Assembly: GCA_937995735.1 (NCBI GenBank)
Contig: CALKIZ010000092.1
Location: 1-62,931 of the forward strand
Direction: 5' to 3'
Source: an uncultured Neomegalonema sp.
Lineage (GTDB): Bacteria; Pseudomonadota; Alphaproteobacteria; Rhodobacterales; Rhodobacteraceae
Length of the DNA stretch: 62,931 nucleotides
The notes beneath the pieces were generated by a model. That model saw only the letters and a list, made by a program, of their open reading frames with translations, did no database searches and was not told the origin of the DNA. Below are positions 26,858 to 36,099 of the stretch, piece by piece. Made by a program: the position numbers and the translations under genes. Position 1 is the first letter of the stretch. Every line of letters starts with the position of its first letter.

Positions 26858-28876
26858 TTAGGCCGCAAGATTTTCGATGAGTTTGCGGGTATGATCTAGG
26901 GCTTCCGCCTTCTCTGATGGTGCAACGGTATCAATCGATGAATCGCCACCGTCGTCGCTTGCTAAAGACAGAAGCGCATCGCGTTGAGTTTCTATGAAAT
27001 CTTTGAGTATCGCAGCGTTTTCTGAGCATAATGCCGGAGCCATCTCATCGGAAAGTTCCGATACAATCGAACCTGTTTCTTTGAGAACAAGCTCGGAGTA
27101 TCGTTCGGTAGCCGCATTCGGACCGCGCAAATTGCGCCACCATTTTTTCCACCACGACACATTCAGATCGAGTGCGATTGTTTGACCGACAGTCGTAGGG
27201 GGTAAAAGACGTGCGGATGCAGGTGCGTTGAGACGAACTGCGCCCGGTTCTACGCCGAAAGTGTCGACATAAATGTCCTCAAAACTGCGGCAAGCATCGT
27301 GAAAAACGCCTTGGGTCGATTTTTCAATAGCAGAACCGAATGCTGAATAAGCAGAGCGCAACATCATTCTGAGGCCGGCGGGGTTGTACTGCCAAACTTC
27401 GTCCGAACCATGTGCTTCGAGGTGTGAGAGTAATGCTTCTACCGCACGATTTGCAAAGACACCTTGTGACCTTGTTAAGCGTTCGGATAATTCATCACGG
27501 GCAAACTCACTCGCATCTGATAGTGAGTTTGTCAGCCTTTTTTCAACTTCTTTAATTTTGGCTTTCAGAGCTTTTTCATCAATATCCGTTTTTGTCGCGC
27601 TTTGCCGGCGCAACCCTATTTCGCGGTCTGCTGTCTCGATAGATGTGAGCAAGTTACCCACTTCGTCCCGAACCTCTTTGAGCATCGCTTGGCCTGGTCC
27701 TTCGATGATTCTGTCGGCAATACAGCGATGCAAACTTGGTACGCCTGACAGGTTCCATGCCAAACCGCGAAGGTCCTCATATTTATTCAGGTCGTGGTCA
27801 CCCAAATTACTTTTTGCCCATTTTTCCAGTGCCGTTCTCGATGCGTCGGGGAGATTATCGAGTGTATCCGATATTGCATTGAGCGCCCAGAACGCGCTGC
27901 CAAAGACGATTTGTACGTCTTCAGCGACATCATGTTTTTTGAGAGTTTGGCGGAAGTTCTTCTCGATCTCCGGAATTTCATTTGCGGGATCGTCGAGTTC
28001 GTCAATGCGATTAACAAACAGAACAACTTCACGCGCATCGACATTAGCGATCAGACGCAGCAAGGCCATGTCCATGGTCGATAATGCTTGATGTGCTGAC
28101 AAGACGACGATGCAAAGGCGGGAGTCGCGAATCGAGTTTATCGTGATTTGCTCGCGCATCATGAACGTATCATTCACGCCCGGCGTATCGCGGAGACACA
28201 ATCCCGTAGGGTATCCCGGCAGGTCAAGATAAAGATTAGCGAGTTTCGTGATATCGGCAAAGCGTCCGCGGGATTTTGCCTCTTCTTCATCTTCCCAGGC
28301 ACCATAGCATACATACCGGTTGATCAGATCCTGATCAATCATATCGTAGTTATGGCTGGTCCCGAGTAACATTTCGAATTTTTTGCCGAGACGAGCGCGG
28401 CTTTTTTCACGCATCGCGATGACTTGTGCTTGAATTTCATCTTTTTCGTTGTTGAAGCCAGCCCGTTGCGCCAACTCACCCAGACGTCCGCCCGTGCTGA
28501 CGAGACGGTCCCATTCTTCTTCATCGAAGAAATGGAACAGAGCTTTTGTTCCTTCAGGTCTGCGGCGCGAATTTAAATGCAAACTGGTCACAACCGATGT
28601 CCAGGGGTTCACATCGGACGGAAGCAATTCGGTTTGACCGACCATTGCGTTTATCAATGCTGTTTTGCCGGCCTTTATTTGGCCTATTAATGTGATCGTT
28701 GGTTCAAATGATTCGATCTTGTTGGCAATTTTGTCCGTCTGTTTTTTTGTATCTTCGCCTCCGACTTCATTGATACGGGATAGCGCGGATTTCACATCAT
28801 CGAAGGATTGCCAAAGCGCGTTAAGCTGCTCTAGGCCTTCTGGTGCAATCGCTGGAGAGGAGACAAAAGAACTCAT
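26858..28876 (-). CDS. Dynamin-like GTPase, large (672 aa)
   Basis: G1 GQIKAGKT (65-72), G2 region PSDVNPWTSVVTSL, G3 RDTPGVND, G4 NRIDEL: an intact dynamin-type GTPase. The helical C-terminal half carries a tryptophan/lysine-rich motif, SWWKKWWRNLRG, at about residues 571-582. It lines up with the FWKKK patch of the 700-aa paralogue and is a strong candidate membrane-inserting paddle. The two large proteins share many positions across the GTPase domain and probably arose by duplication. Cytoplasmic and peripheral to the membrane by inference. Confidence 0.9.
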   Translation of the reverse strand: MSSFVSSPAIAPEGLEQLNALWQSFDDVKSALSRINEVGGEDTKKQTDKIANKIESFEPTITLIGQIKAGKTALINAMVGQTELLPSDVNPWTSVVTSLHLNSRRRPEGTKALFHFFDEEEWDRLVSTGGRLGELAQRAGFNNEKDEIQAQVIAMREKSRARLGKKFEMLLGTSHNYDMIDQDLINRYVCYGAWEDEEEAKSRGRFADITKLANLYLDLPGYPTGLCLRDTPGVNDTFMMREQITINSIRDSRLCIVVLSAHQALSTMDMALLRLIANVDAREVVLFVNRIDELDDPANEIPEIEKNFRQTLKKHDVAEDVQIVFGSAFWALNAISDTLDNLPDASRTALEKWAKSNLGDHDLNKYEDLRGLAWNLSGVPSLHRCIADRIIEGPGQAMLKEVRDEVGNLLTSIETADREIGLRRQSATKTDIDEKALKAKIKEVEKRLTNSLSDASEFARDELSERLTRSQGVFANRAVEALLSHLEAHGSDEVWQYNPAGLRMMLRSAYSAFGSAIEKSTQGVFHDACRSFEDIYVDTFGVEPGAVRLNAPASARLLPPTTVGQTIALDLNVSWWKKWWRNLRGPNAATERYSELVLKETGSIVSELSDEMAPALCSENAAILKDFIETQRDALLSLASDDGGDSSIDTVAPSEKAEALDHTRKLIENLAA

Positions 28877-28929
28877 CGGATAACTTTCCCGGTATCGGCT
28901 ACACTCAAGTCAAATTCAAAAGTCGAGCG

Positions 28930-30237
28930 TTAATTGCTGAAAGATACTTTCTCAATTTCTGTAAGATTTCGTGTACCGCTTACTGACTTTGACGGCAGGC
29001 GAAGCCAAGTGTCCATCGTGATTTGGCGAAAAATGTCTGTCGCTTCGTTTGCAGCATTCTCATTGTTCTCGTAACTGAGCAATCCAATTAATTCGGACGC
29101 TTCTGTAATCTGCCGTTTCATAAGGTCGTGATCGCGAGTGAGGTTGAGATCGTTGGCGATCACTTTCGACAAGGATGATAAAACTTCGTTCAACGGATCG
29201 AACATCGGAGAATAATTGTTTGGCTCACAATTTTTGACAGCTGCCTGACATCGTTTAGCACCATTCAGTATGATGTTTTTCGCATGGGCTTCAGGCGATA
29301 ATTGTGAGGCCGGTTTCGCTGCGACCGCTAAAGTTGGTCCCGCTGCGGATAATGGAACAGAAGGAGCGTCTTGCAGAGCACCTATCGGAATTGTGTCAAT
29401 CTCTGCACGCACCGCCTTAGCCTGAGCAAGGAGGTCACCCTGACCGATTTGAACCAATGCAATAACATGCTTCATAAGAGACATCGCGCCGCTTGACACA
29501 AATTGGTCATTGTCAAGCACCGTGCCTGAGTGAACAGTTGTCTTGGCCTGCTCAACATTTACTTTTGCCGAGGTATGAAATTCACCAGAAACAAATTCCA
29601 GTTTTTGCTCAAGAGCTGTCGTGGCTTCGTCAGTTGTCAGAAGCTCTGCATTTGTTAATGCCAAAACACTGTGTTCTTTGAGTGTATCCGGAACCGTGAA
29701 CCACAAGCGTCTTTCCTGCGGCGACCATTGGTTGGTCGCATCCGAGCACCACACAATTACTTCTGTATTATCGAGCAAATTAACGAGGTAGCCTGCCCGA
29801 TTGTCATCACCATCATAAGCGGGAAGAATGGTGAAATCTATATCGGCTAAAATCGGATACGGTAGTTGAATGCGTATCGCCGATGGCTTTTTGCCGGCTA
29901 ACGCAACCGATAACGATATGCCCGGATAACTTTTGAGCGTGTCTCCAAAGATAGCTTCCGTCTTTGCTTCTTTGCCAAAACGAACCTCGATTACTGGGCA
30001 GGATTTCGCTTCATCTGCGGAAGCGAAAAGCCGCTCGCCGATAAACAGTTCACCAACAGCGCGGTGTTGTGATGCAGACAGACCTGCAATGGCCACCTTC
30101 GCAGGCGTGCCCAATCTATGAATTGTTTCTGTCAAACGAGAAACCAGATCGGCATCAAGATTGTTCAGCTCGTCGCCCATCATCCCGCAAAATGATTTGA
30201 GGCGTTTGCGTAGCTTTTGCTTCTCTGTGAGCTTCAT
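28930..30237 (-). CDS. Pseudo-GTPase of the dynamin operon
   Basis: 435 aa from ATG 30237 (AAGGG upstream; an in-frame extension to 30330 is less likely). The fold of the small GTPases is recognisable, but the nucleotide motifs are gone: AGLSASQHRAVG replaces the P-loop, ILPAYDGDD replaces DTPG and ALTNAELL replaces TRADKL. The intervening VIVWCSDATNQWSPQERRLWFTVP still aligns with IAIWCSPSTQAWRQSELSAWKEVP of the 389-aa protein. The second half is helical with a variable linker. First gene of the operon. Probably a structural or regulatory subunit that no longer binds GTP in the standard way. Confidence 0.8.
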   Translation of the reverse strand: MKLTEKQKLRKRLKSFCGMMGDELNNLDADLVSRLTETIHRLGTPAKVAIAGLSASQHRAVGELFIGERLFASADEAKSCPVIEVRFGKEAKTEAIFGDTLKSYPGISLSVALAGKKPSAIRIQLPYPILADIDFTILPAYDGDDNRAGYLVNLLDNTEVIVWCSDATNQWSPQERRLWFTVPDTLKEHSVLALTNAELLTTDEATTALEQKLEFVSGEFHTSAKVNVEQAKTTVHSGTVLDNDQFVSSGAMSLMKHVIALVQIGQGDLLAQAKAVRAEIDTIPIGALQDAPSVPLSAAGPTLAVAAKPASQLSPEAHAKNIILNGAKRCQAAVKNCEPNNYSPMFDPLNEVLSSLSKVIANDLNLTRDHDLMKRQITEASELIGLLSYENNENAANEATDIFRQITMDTWLRLPSKSVSGTRNLTEIEKVSFSN

Positions 30238-30562
30238 AGGTAACCCTTCGAAGTGTTGCGGTTCCGAAAAGGGTAGCTTGTAAAAAAACAAACAACGCCT
30301 TCGACCCGAAACACGAATCTGTACGCCCAATTTTTAATCACTGGCGTCTGTATTTTTGGTTAATTAGTCCCGAAAGATTGCAGCTTATTTATTTGAATAT
30401 TTATTAGGTAGTGTAATTTGCATCAAAGGTAATTCTGGTGTCGTCATTTATCGGGGTAGCAGGTATCCTTTGTATTTTTTTTGGTAAATATGCCTCCGGT
30501 TTCATCCGATTTTTACTATCTGCGGTCAAAAACTGTCCGCAGTAAGGAAAGAGGATTCCCCC
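30238..30562. promoter_or_regulatory. Divergent intergenic region of the dynamin operon and the amt-kinase gene
   Basis: 325 bp, AT-rich, holding promoters for both directions. A hairpin with arms ctgcgg (30520-30525) and ccgcag (30537-30542) sits immediately before the amt ribosome-binding site (AAAGAGG) and could influence its translation. I cannot assign sigma-54 or other boxes with confidence. Confidence 0.5.
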
Positions 30563-33500
30563 ATGACCGAACCGTTAACAGCGCTTTCTGGCGCGACGTT
30601 ATGGATGACCATTGCTGCCTTTATGGTCTTCCTGATGCAAGCAGGCTTCCTGCTCATTGAGGCTGGCATCTGTCGTTCGAAAAATTCAACGAACGTCGCA
30701 CAGAAGAACGTGTCGGATATGATTATCTGCATGTTCTGTTATTCGCTTATCGGCTTCGGTTTGATGTTTGGTGCTTCAACCACCGGCATTTTCGGTTGGG
30801 GTAGCGTCAAAGAGACGTTGATCGAAAACGAGCAATGGCCCGTTCAATTGATCTTTAACCTCGCATTCTGTTCGGTTGTTGCGACGATTGTGTCGGGCGC
30901 TGTGGCGGAACGTATGCGCATTGGTGCGTATTTCATCAGCACCATTGCAATTGCAACGCTCGTGTATCCTGTCTTTGGTCACATGGCCTGGGGTAATACG
31001 ATCATCGCATCCAACGAGCCTCTCTTGGCTTCGATCGGATTTATCGATCACGCGGGTGGTATTACCATTCACGCCCTTGGTGCATTTTATGCTCTTGCGG
31101 CTTGTATCGTTCTTGGCGCACGTCAAGGTCGGTTTGATTCGAATGGCAACGTCCTTCCGATTACCGGATCGAGTTATGTCCTTGCACTGTCGGGTGGTCT
31201 GATTCTTTTCGTGACCTGGATTCCCTTTAACACCGGTGCGATGGCTCCGGGGTCGCAAGCCTTTGCGGATGCTGCGTTGAACACGATCATCGCGGGCGCA
31301 GCCGGCGGTATCGGCGGTAAGATCATCGGTTACTTCCTGAACGATAGAACATTCGATCCGATGGCGTCCACGAACGGATTGCTTGGTGGTCTGGTGGCGA
31401 TTACGGCGGGTGTTTCCTACGTTGATTTCTTCGGCGCGACTGTGATTGGTGCGGCGGGTGGCTTCATCGGAATCATGGCCAACCACATCATTTTGCATAA
31501 GTTTAAAATCGATGACCCCGTAGGCGTTGTTGGCGTTCACGGTATTGCTGGATTGTTCGGCGGTGTCGTATTCCCACTTCTCGCTGTGAATGAAATGCCT
31601 CTTGAGCCGGTTGCGCAAGTTGGTGCACAGGCCGTCGGTGGAGCCGTAGCTTTTGCGTGGGGCTTTGGCGTGGGTTTCGTCGTTCTCCTCGCGATGAAGA
31701 AGTTCGGTATCCTGCGCGTGACTGCTGCGCAAGAACACCTTGGCTTGAACTTCGGTGAGCACCTTGCCGGCGTTACCGCCGATCACCTGAAAGCCGCCTT
31801 TGATGTTTCCAAGCCAGCGACGGGGTCGTTGCTGGAGACAGCAGCCGCTCCTGCCGCTATGGGCGCGGGTGCGATGGCCGCTGCCGCTGCGATGCCATCG
31901 GATATGATGCCATCGGGCGAGGTTGGCTTCGCGCTGACCAAGATGACCGATGCTCACGCCGCGAAAGCACAAGAGCTGTCGGCAACGCTTTCGGTCTTCG
32001 AAACTGCCATGGAGAGCATGGCCGATGGTATGCTTATCTTTGATGGTGAAGGAAAAATTGTTCAGGCGAACAGTGCCTTTAAAGCCACGATGGCATCTTT
32101 GAAAGTCGGCGTCAGAATCGGTATGTCGCGTGATGAGTTCACCGAGAGCCTGTTCAAGTCGGGTGCGTTCAACCCTGATGACTTGGCTATCGAAGATTGG
32201 ATGCGTTCCGGTATTGCACCAAGTGAAACTGATGCGGCGCGTGAAGAACGGATTACGACACCAAATGGTCGTTACTTCATTCAACGTATGATGCCAACCG
32301 CCGATGGTGGTCAGGTTATCAGTTTGACCGATGTTAGTGAGATCCAAACGGCCCTCACCGCAGCAGAAGCTGCGCAAACAGCGAAGTCCGAATTCTTGGC
32401 CAACATGAGTCACGAAATTCGTACCCCGATGAATGGTATCATCGGCATGACTGAGCTGCTTGGTAACTCTGACCTTGGACCGCGTGAGACTCACTTCGTC
32501 GATACGATCTCCAAGTGTGGCACGGCGTTGATGAAAATCATCAATGACATCCTTGATTACTCGAAGATCGAAGCTGGCCAAGCGAAGATCGATAACGCAC
32601 CATTCTTGCTGCGTGAGAGCATTGAAGATGTCACGACCCTGCTGGCGAGTTCGGCAGCGGCGAAAGATATCGACTTGCTTGTGCGCTATCGCCCAACGCT
32701 GCCATCGACCTTCGATGGTGATATTGGCCGGGTCCGTCAGGTGATGACGAACCTGATCGGTAACGCGATTAAGTTCACTGAAAAAGGTCATGTTCTCATT
32801 GATGTTGAAGGTGAAGTGAACGGCGATGTTGCTGATCTGGTGATCCGTGTTGAAGATACCGGCATCGGCATCCCGGAAAATCAGCTCGGAACCGTGTTCG
32901 AAAAATTCCGTCAGGTCGATGGATCGAATACACGCAAATACGAGGGAACCGGCCTTGGCCTTAGTATCTCGGCAAGCCTTGTCGATATGATGGGCGGCGA
33001 TATCTCGGTCGAAAGTGTTGTTGATCAAGGAAGTACCTTCATCGTCAAGCTATCCCTGCCGGTTGCGGAAGACATCAAGGTCGCCAAGCCTGCTCCTGTT
33101 GAGATCATCGGATCGAAAGTTCTGATCATCGACGACAATGCAGTGAACCGCGATATCCTGACCGAACAAGTCAGCCACTGGAAGTGTCAAAGCGCTGCGG
33201 TTGATAGTGCTGAAAAAGGCCTTTCGGTTCTGCGCAAAGCGCGGGCAAAGGGCGTTAACATTGATCTCGTCATTGTTGATTTCCAGATGCCGAATATGAC
33301 CGGTGAAGATTTCTTCGATGAGCTGCGGGCGGATAAGTCAATTTCTGATATTCCTGTTCTGATGTTGACTTCAATCAGCGAAGATGAAATGGCGCGCAGA
33401 ATGTTGGATAATGGTCTGAGCGGTATTCTCATCAAGCCTGCACGGTCCTCGCAACTGCTCGACACAATCGCAACCTGCTTACACAAGGCGCAGGCTGATT

Positions 33501-34102
33501 TGACCGAGTTGGAAATTGAAGCTGATGCTGAAGAAAAATGGGCCGAGCCTGTCTCGGAAAATCTTCCCAAGCCGAAAGTTTCAGATGCCGTTGCCGTTTC
33601 TCCTGTGGTTGCCGCGTCCTTCGAAGATCGTGATGATGCGGATGATGTATCCGGGGTCATTGACGCTCAAGAAGATGAACCGCAAGAAGCTGTTGCCGGT
33701 GGCGAAGGATTGGATATCCTTGTTGCTGAAGATAACGAAACCAATCAGAACTACATCGAATATATCCTCGATGATGTTGATGTGGAGTTCGCTATCGTTG
33801 ACGACGGACTTGCTGCGGTCGAAGCATGGCGCACTCAATCGCCGCGCATCATTCTGATGGATATTTCGATGCCTGAGATGAACGGCCACGAAGCCACCAT
33901 TAGAATCCGCGAACTTGAAGCGGAACTTGGCCGCGATCGCACGCCGATCATCGCGTTGACCGCTCATACTCTGAAAGGCGATAAAGAAAAATGCCTCGAA
34001 GTTGGTATGGACGATTACATGAGTAAGCCTGTCTCGGTGCAGAACGTCCGGGATATGTTGGAGAAATGGGAAATCACGCCGGGCGAAAGCGAAGCGGTCT
34101 GA
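30563..34102 (+). CDS. Ammonium transporter fused to hybrid histidine kinase with two receiver domains
   Basis: 1179 aa in one frame. About 1-400: Amt/MEP channel with eleven membrane segments and the family marks GFLLIEAGICRSKN and FGWGS. About 400-470: Ala-rich linker. About 480-590: PAS-like region (FETAMESMADGMLIFDGEGKIVQANSAF). Then the kinase H-box FLANMSHEIRTPMNG (His617), ATPase motifs DTGIGIPENQ and GTGLGLSIS, receiver 1 with phospho-acceptor D906 (VIVDFQMPNM), and receiver 2 with D1100 (ILMDISMPEM). It likely senses ammonium flux and signals by phosphorelay. No separate Hpt or GlnK gene is adjacent. Confidence 0.93.
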   Translation: MTEPLTALSGATLWMTIAAFMVFLMQAGFLLIEAGICRSKNSTNVAQKNVSDMIICMFCYSLIGFGLMFGASTTGIFGWGSVKETLIENEQWPVQLIFNLAFCSVVATIVSGAVAERMRIGAYFISTIAIATLVYPVFGHMAWGNTIIASNEPLLASIGFIDHAGGITIHALGAFYALAACIVLGARQGRFDSNGNVLPITGSSYVLALSGGLILFVTWIPFNTGAMAPGSQAFADAALNTIIAGAAGGIGGKIIGYFLNDRTFDPMASTNGLLGGLVAITAGVSYVDFFGATVIGAAGGFIGIMANHIILHKFKIDDPVGVVGVHGIAGLFGGVVFPLLAVNEMPLEPVAQVGAQAVGGAVAFAWGFGVGFVVLLAMKKFGILRVTAAQEHLGLNFGEHLAGVTADHLKAAFDVSKPATGSLLETAAAPAAMGAGAMAAAAAMPSDMMPSGEVGFALTKMTDAHAAKAQELSATLSVFETAMESMADGMLIFDGEGKIVQANSAFKATMASLKVGVRIGMSRDEFTESLFKSGAFNPDDLAIEDWMRSGIAPSETDAAREERITTPNGRYFIQRMMPTADGGQVISLTDVSEIQTALTAAEAAQTAKSEFLANMSHEIRTPMNGIIGMTELLGNSDLGPRETHFVDTISKCGTALMKIINDILDYSKIEAGQAKIDNAPFLLRESIEDVTTLLASSAAAKDIDLLVRYRPTLPSTFDGDIGRVRQVMTNLIGNAIKFTEKGHVLIDVEGEVNGDVADLVIRVEDTGIGIPENQLGTVFEKFRQVDGSNTRKYEGTGLGLSISASLVDMMGGDISVESVVDQGSTFIVKLSLPVAEDIKVAKPAPVEIIGSKVLIIDDNAVNRDILTEQVSHWKCQSAAVDSAEKGLSVLRKARAKGVNIDLVIVDFQMPNMTGEDFFDELRADKSISDIPVLMLTSISEDEMARRMLDNGLSGILIKPARSSQLLDTIATCLHKAQADLTELEIEADAEEKWAEPVSENLPKPKVSDAVAVSPVVAASFEDRDDADDVSGVIDAQEDEPQEAVAGGEGLDILVAEDNETNQNYIEYILDDVDVEFAIVDDGLAAVEAWRTQSPRIILMDISMPEMNGHEATIRIRELEAELGRDRTPIIALTAHTLKGDKEKCLEVGMDDYMSKPVSVQNVRDMLEKWEITPGESEAV

Positions 34103-34127
34103 TTTCTCCTTTCTTATGTTCGAAAAA

Positions 34128-34156
34128 CCCGTCCGGTCACTCCGGGCGGGTTTTTT
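34128..34156 (+). terminator. Rho-independent terminator after the amt-kinase gene
   Basis: GC-rich stem with arms cccgtccgg (34128-34136) and ccgggcggg (34142-34150), a 5-nt loop and a run of six T. It starts 26 bp after the stop codon. Confidence 0.85.
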
Positions 34157-34240
34157 CTTTGGGGCTTGCTGAAACCGCAGAGCAAAACGCATCCAGCCCT
34201 TGCGGGAGTGGACGGTTTGACATTTCCTGAGTGGAATCTT

Positions 34241-34975
34241 TCAGGCTTTATCCGGCGGTCGCGGTTCCTGCCGGATCAGACAATGGCAATCCCATAGGAT
34301 TTCATCGACCTTGTGGAGATGCTTTCGCCGGTAGCCCGGCGGCAGGCCCATCCTTAAAGGCGGAACGCTTTTCGGCCCCGGCGCGGCGGCTTTGCGTTTG
34401 GCGACTTCGCGGACATAGCGCTCGGCTTGCTTTGGCATGTCTTCCAGCGCCAGCTTGAGCGCCAACAACCGACGGCACAAAGCCTTGGCCGAAACCTCAT
34501 CCTCCGGCGTCAAAACCGCTTTGGGTTCCGACCACAGGATAAAATCTGGCTCGCCGTCAAACGTGCCAATCCGCACTTGAATATGCGGGTCTGTCGAGCC
34601 ATTGGCCTTGCGCTTTCGACGCGGTTTGCGCCGGTTGGGATGCAGTTCGGGAAAATATTTGCGCGGATCAATCAAACAAAATTGCGGTGCACGCGACCCG
34701 CGTTTTTCGCCCGTGCCTTTATTCCCGGAACGCTTCCTTTTCGGCGGAGCCACATATTCCGGCACAGCCATATCCCGCGCCACAATCGCAGCAATCCGTC
34801 GCGCCGCCGATTCCGCAGGCCGCAAAATCAGCAAAACCGCATTACGAACACGGCGTGGCAGTTTCTCAACAACAGTATCATCCGAAGTCATCCCCGCAGA
34901 CACAAACAACCCCGCCACAATGCGCAACAGCGCGAGGCGGTAGTTTTCGGTCATACGGTCGAGGCTCCAGATCAT
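34241..34975 (-). CDS. Conserved hypothetical protein, basic
   Basis: 244 aa. Residues 1-60 form a helical segment (MTENYRLALLRIVAGLFVSAGM then LPRRVRNAVLLILRPAESAARRIAAIVA). A very basic linker follows (PPKRKRSGNKG, PNRRKPRRKRK), then a C-terminal part with FDGEPDFILWSEPK and a Cys-His pair near the end (DEILWDCHCLIRQ). I recall similar proteins in other alphaproteobacteria but know no function. The start may be ATG 34954 (MTENYR). It is convergent with the amt-kinase gene. Confidence 0.65.
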   Translation of the reverse strand: MIWSLDRMTENYRLALLRIVAGLFVSAGMTSDDTVVEKLPRRVRNAVLLILRPAESAARRIAAIVARDMAVPEYVAPPKRKRSGNKGTGEKRGSRAPQFCLIDPRKYFPELHPNRRKPRRKRKANGSTDPHIQVRIGTFDGEPDFILWSEPKAVLTPEDEVSAKALCRRLLALKLALEDMPKQAERYVREVAKRKAAAPGPKSVPPLRMGLPPGYRRKHLHKVDEILWDCHCLIRQEPRPPDKA

Positions 34976-35055
34976 GGTGTCTTTCTATTAAAGACAAACC
35001 AAGAACAATTAAGTTGAAAAGTTTGAGCTTGTCAAGCAAAAGCAGCACAGCTTCT

Positions 35056-35713
35056 GTCATGCCCGCGTAGGCGGGCATCCACTTCTCACAATCATTCAAT
35101 CGTTAAGTTTTGAGGGTGGTAGATTCCCGCCTGCGCGGGAATGACAGAGCAAAAATCATCGAGAGTCGAAAAAGTTCGAAAACACAGGTAGGTTTCGCAA
35201 AGCGAATGCGTTCAACCTCACCAAACGCACGCCACGCAATAGCTGTCATGCCCGCGTATGCGGGCATCCACTTCTCACATCATTCAATCGTTAAGTTTTG
35301 AGGGTGGTAGATTCCCGCCTGCGCGGGAATGACAGAGCAAAAATCATCGAGAGTCGAAAAAGATCGAAAACACAGGTAGGTTTCGCCCAGCGAATGCGTT
35401 CGACCTCACCAAACGCAAGCCGCGTAATAGCTGTCATGCCCGCGTAGGCGGGCATCTACTTCTCACATGATTCAATCATTAAGTTTTGAGGATCGTAGAT
35501 TCCCGCCTACGCGGGAATGACAAAGCAAAAATCATCGAGAGTCGAAAAAGATCGAAAACACGGGTTGGTTTCGCAAAGCGAATGCGTTCGACCTCACCAA
35601 AACGCAAATCACGCAATAGCTGTCATGCCCGCGTAGGCGGGCATCTACTTCTCACATGATTCAATCATTAAGTTTTGAGGATCGTAGATTCCCGCCTACG
35701 CGAGAATGACAAA
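35056..35713. repeat. Tandem array of ~189-bp units carrying paired palindromes
   Basis: Four copies of a 90-bp element start at 35056, 35245, 35433 and 35622, so the period is 188-189 bp; the last unit lacks its spacer. Each element opens with a GC palindrome (gcccgc-gtag-gcgggc, with a preceding gtcat) and closes with a second one (ttcccgc-ctgc-gcgggaa, followed by tgac). The whole element is bounded by gtcat/atgac inverted ends. The ~99-bp spacers are also nearly identical. This resembles REP/BIME-type or dispersed-repeat elements of proteobacteria amplified in tandem. In the last copy one base change weakens the right palindrome. Confidence 0.88.
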
Positions 35714-36099
35714 AGAAAAATCACCGGGAGCCAAAAAGAATAACGACCAAAAGTCCGCCATCTCGCACCGTCAAGTCCGCGCTTTAAACCACGAAACCCC
35801 TGCTTATGCCGCCGGGACGGACCAGCACATTACGCAGAGCGGAGATACTGACGCGCAAGGTTTTAGATCGAATCTCACGCTGCCTCCTTCTGATTCTAAA
35901 AGGAGGTATGGTCAGGGCGGAAAATGCTTTTTCTCGCTGTATAGACGGGATTTACGATCACAGATTAGCACATGATATCAATTTTAGGAACTTAATCAGA
36001 ACATTGATGCATCCTATGCTTGGAATTTTAACGGTGGATGGGTATGAACGATCAAACAGTGTAGGGAATACCTATACAAATCCGGCCATGGAGAGACGT
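35714..36099. other. Gap between the repeat array and bamD
   Basis: About 385 bp. Open frames cross it, but none shows a recognisable protein or a good start. It should contain the bamD promoter. An in-frame extension of bamD reaches back to 35806 but would precede the lipoprotein signal and is not credible. Confidence 0.4.

Noticed and set aside
21090-30237. Dynamin operon as a phage-defence island
   Set aside because: Some bacterial dynamins protect against phage, but no nuclease, toxin, integrase or other defence gene is adjacent. The idea is kept only as a test.
30776-33028. 750-codon open frame antisense to the amt-kinase gene
   Set aside because: It mirrors the real gene in another frame, has His/Arg/Asn-rich composition without family motifs, and arises from codon bias. 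The plus-strand gene is unmistakable.
35056-35713. Regularly spaced repeats considered as a CRISPR array
   Set aside because: The repeat element is 90 bp, the spacers are nearly identical to each other, and no cas gene is present.
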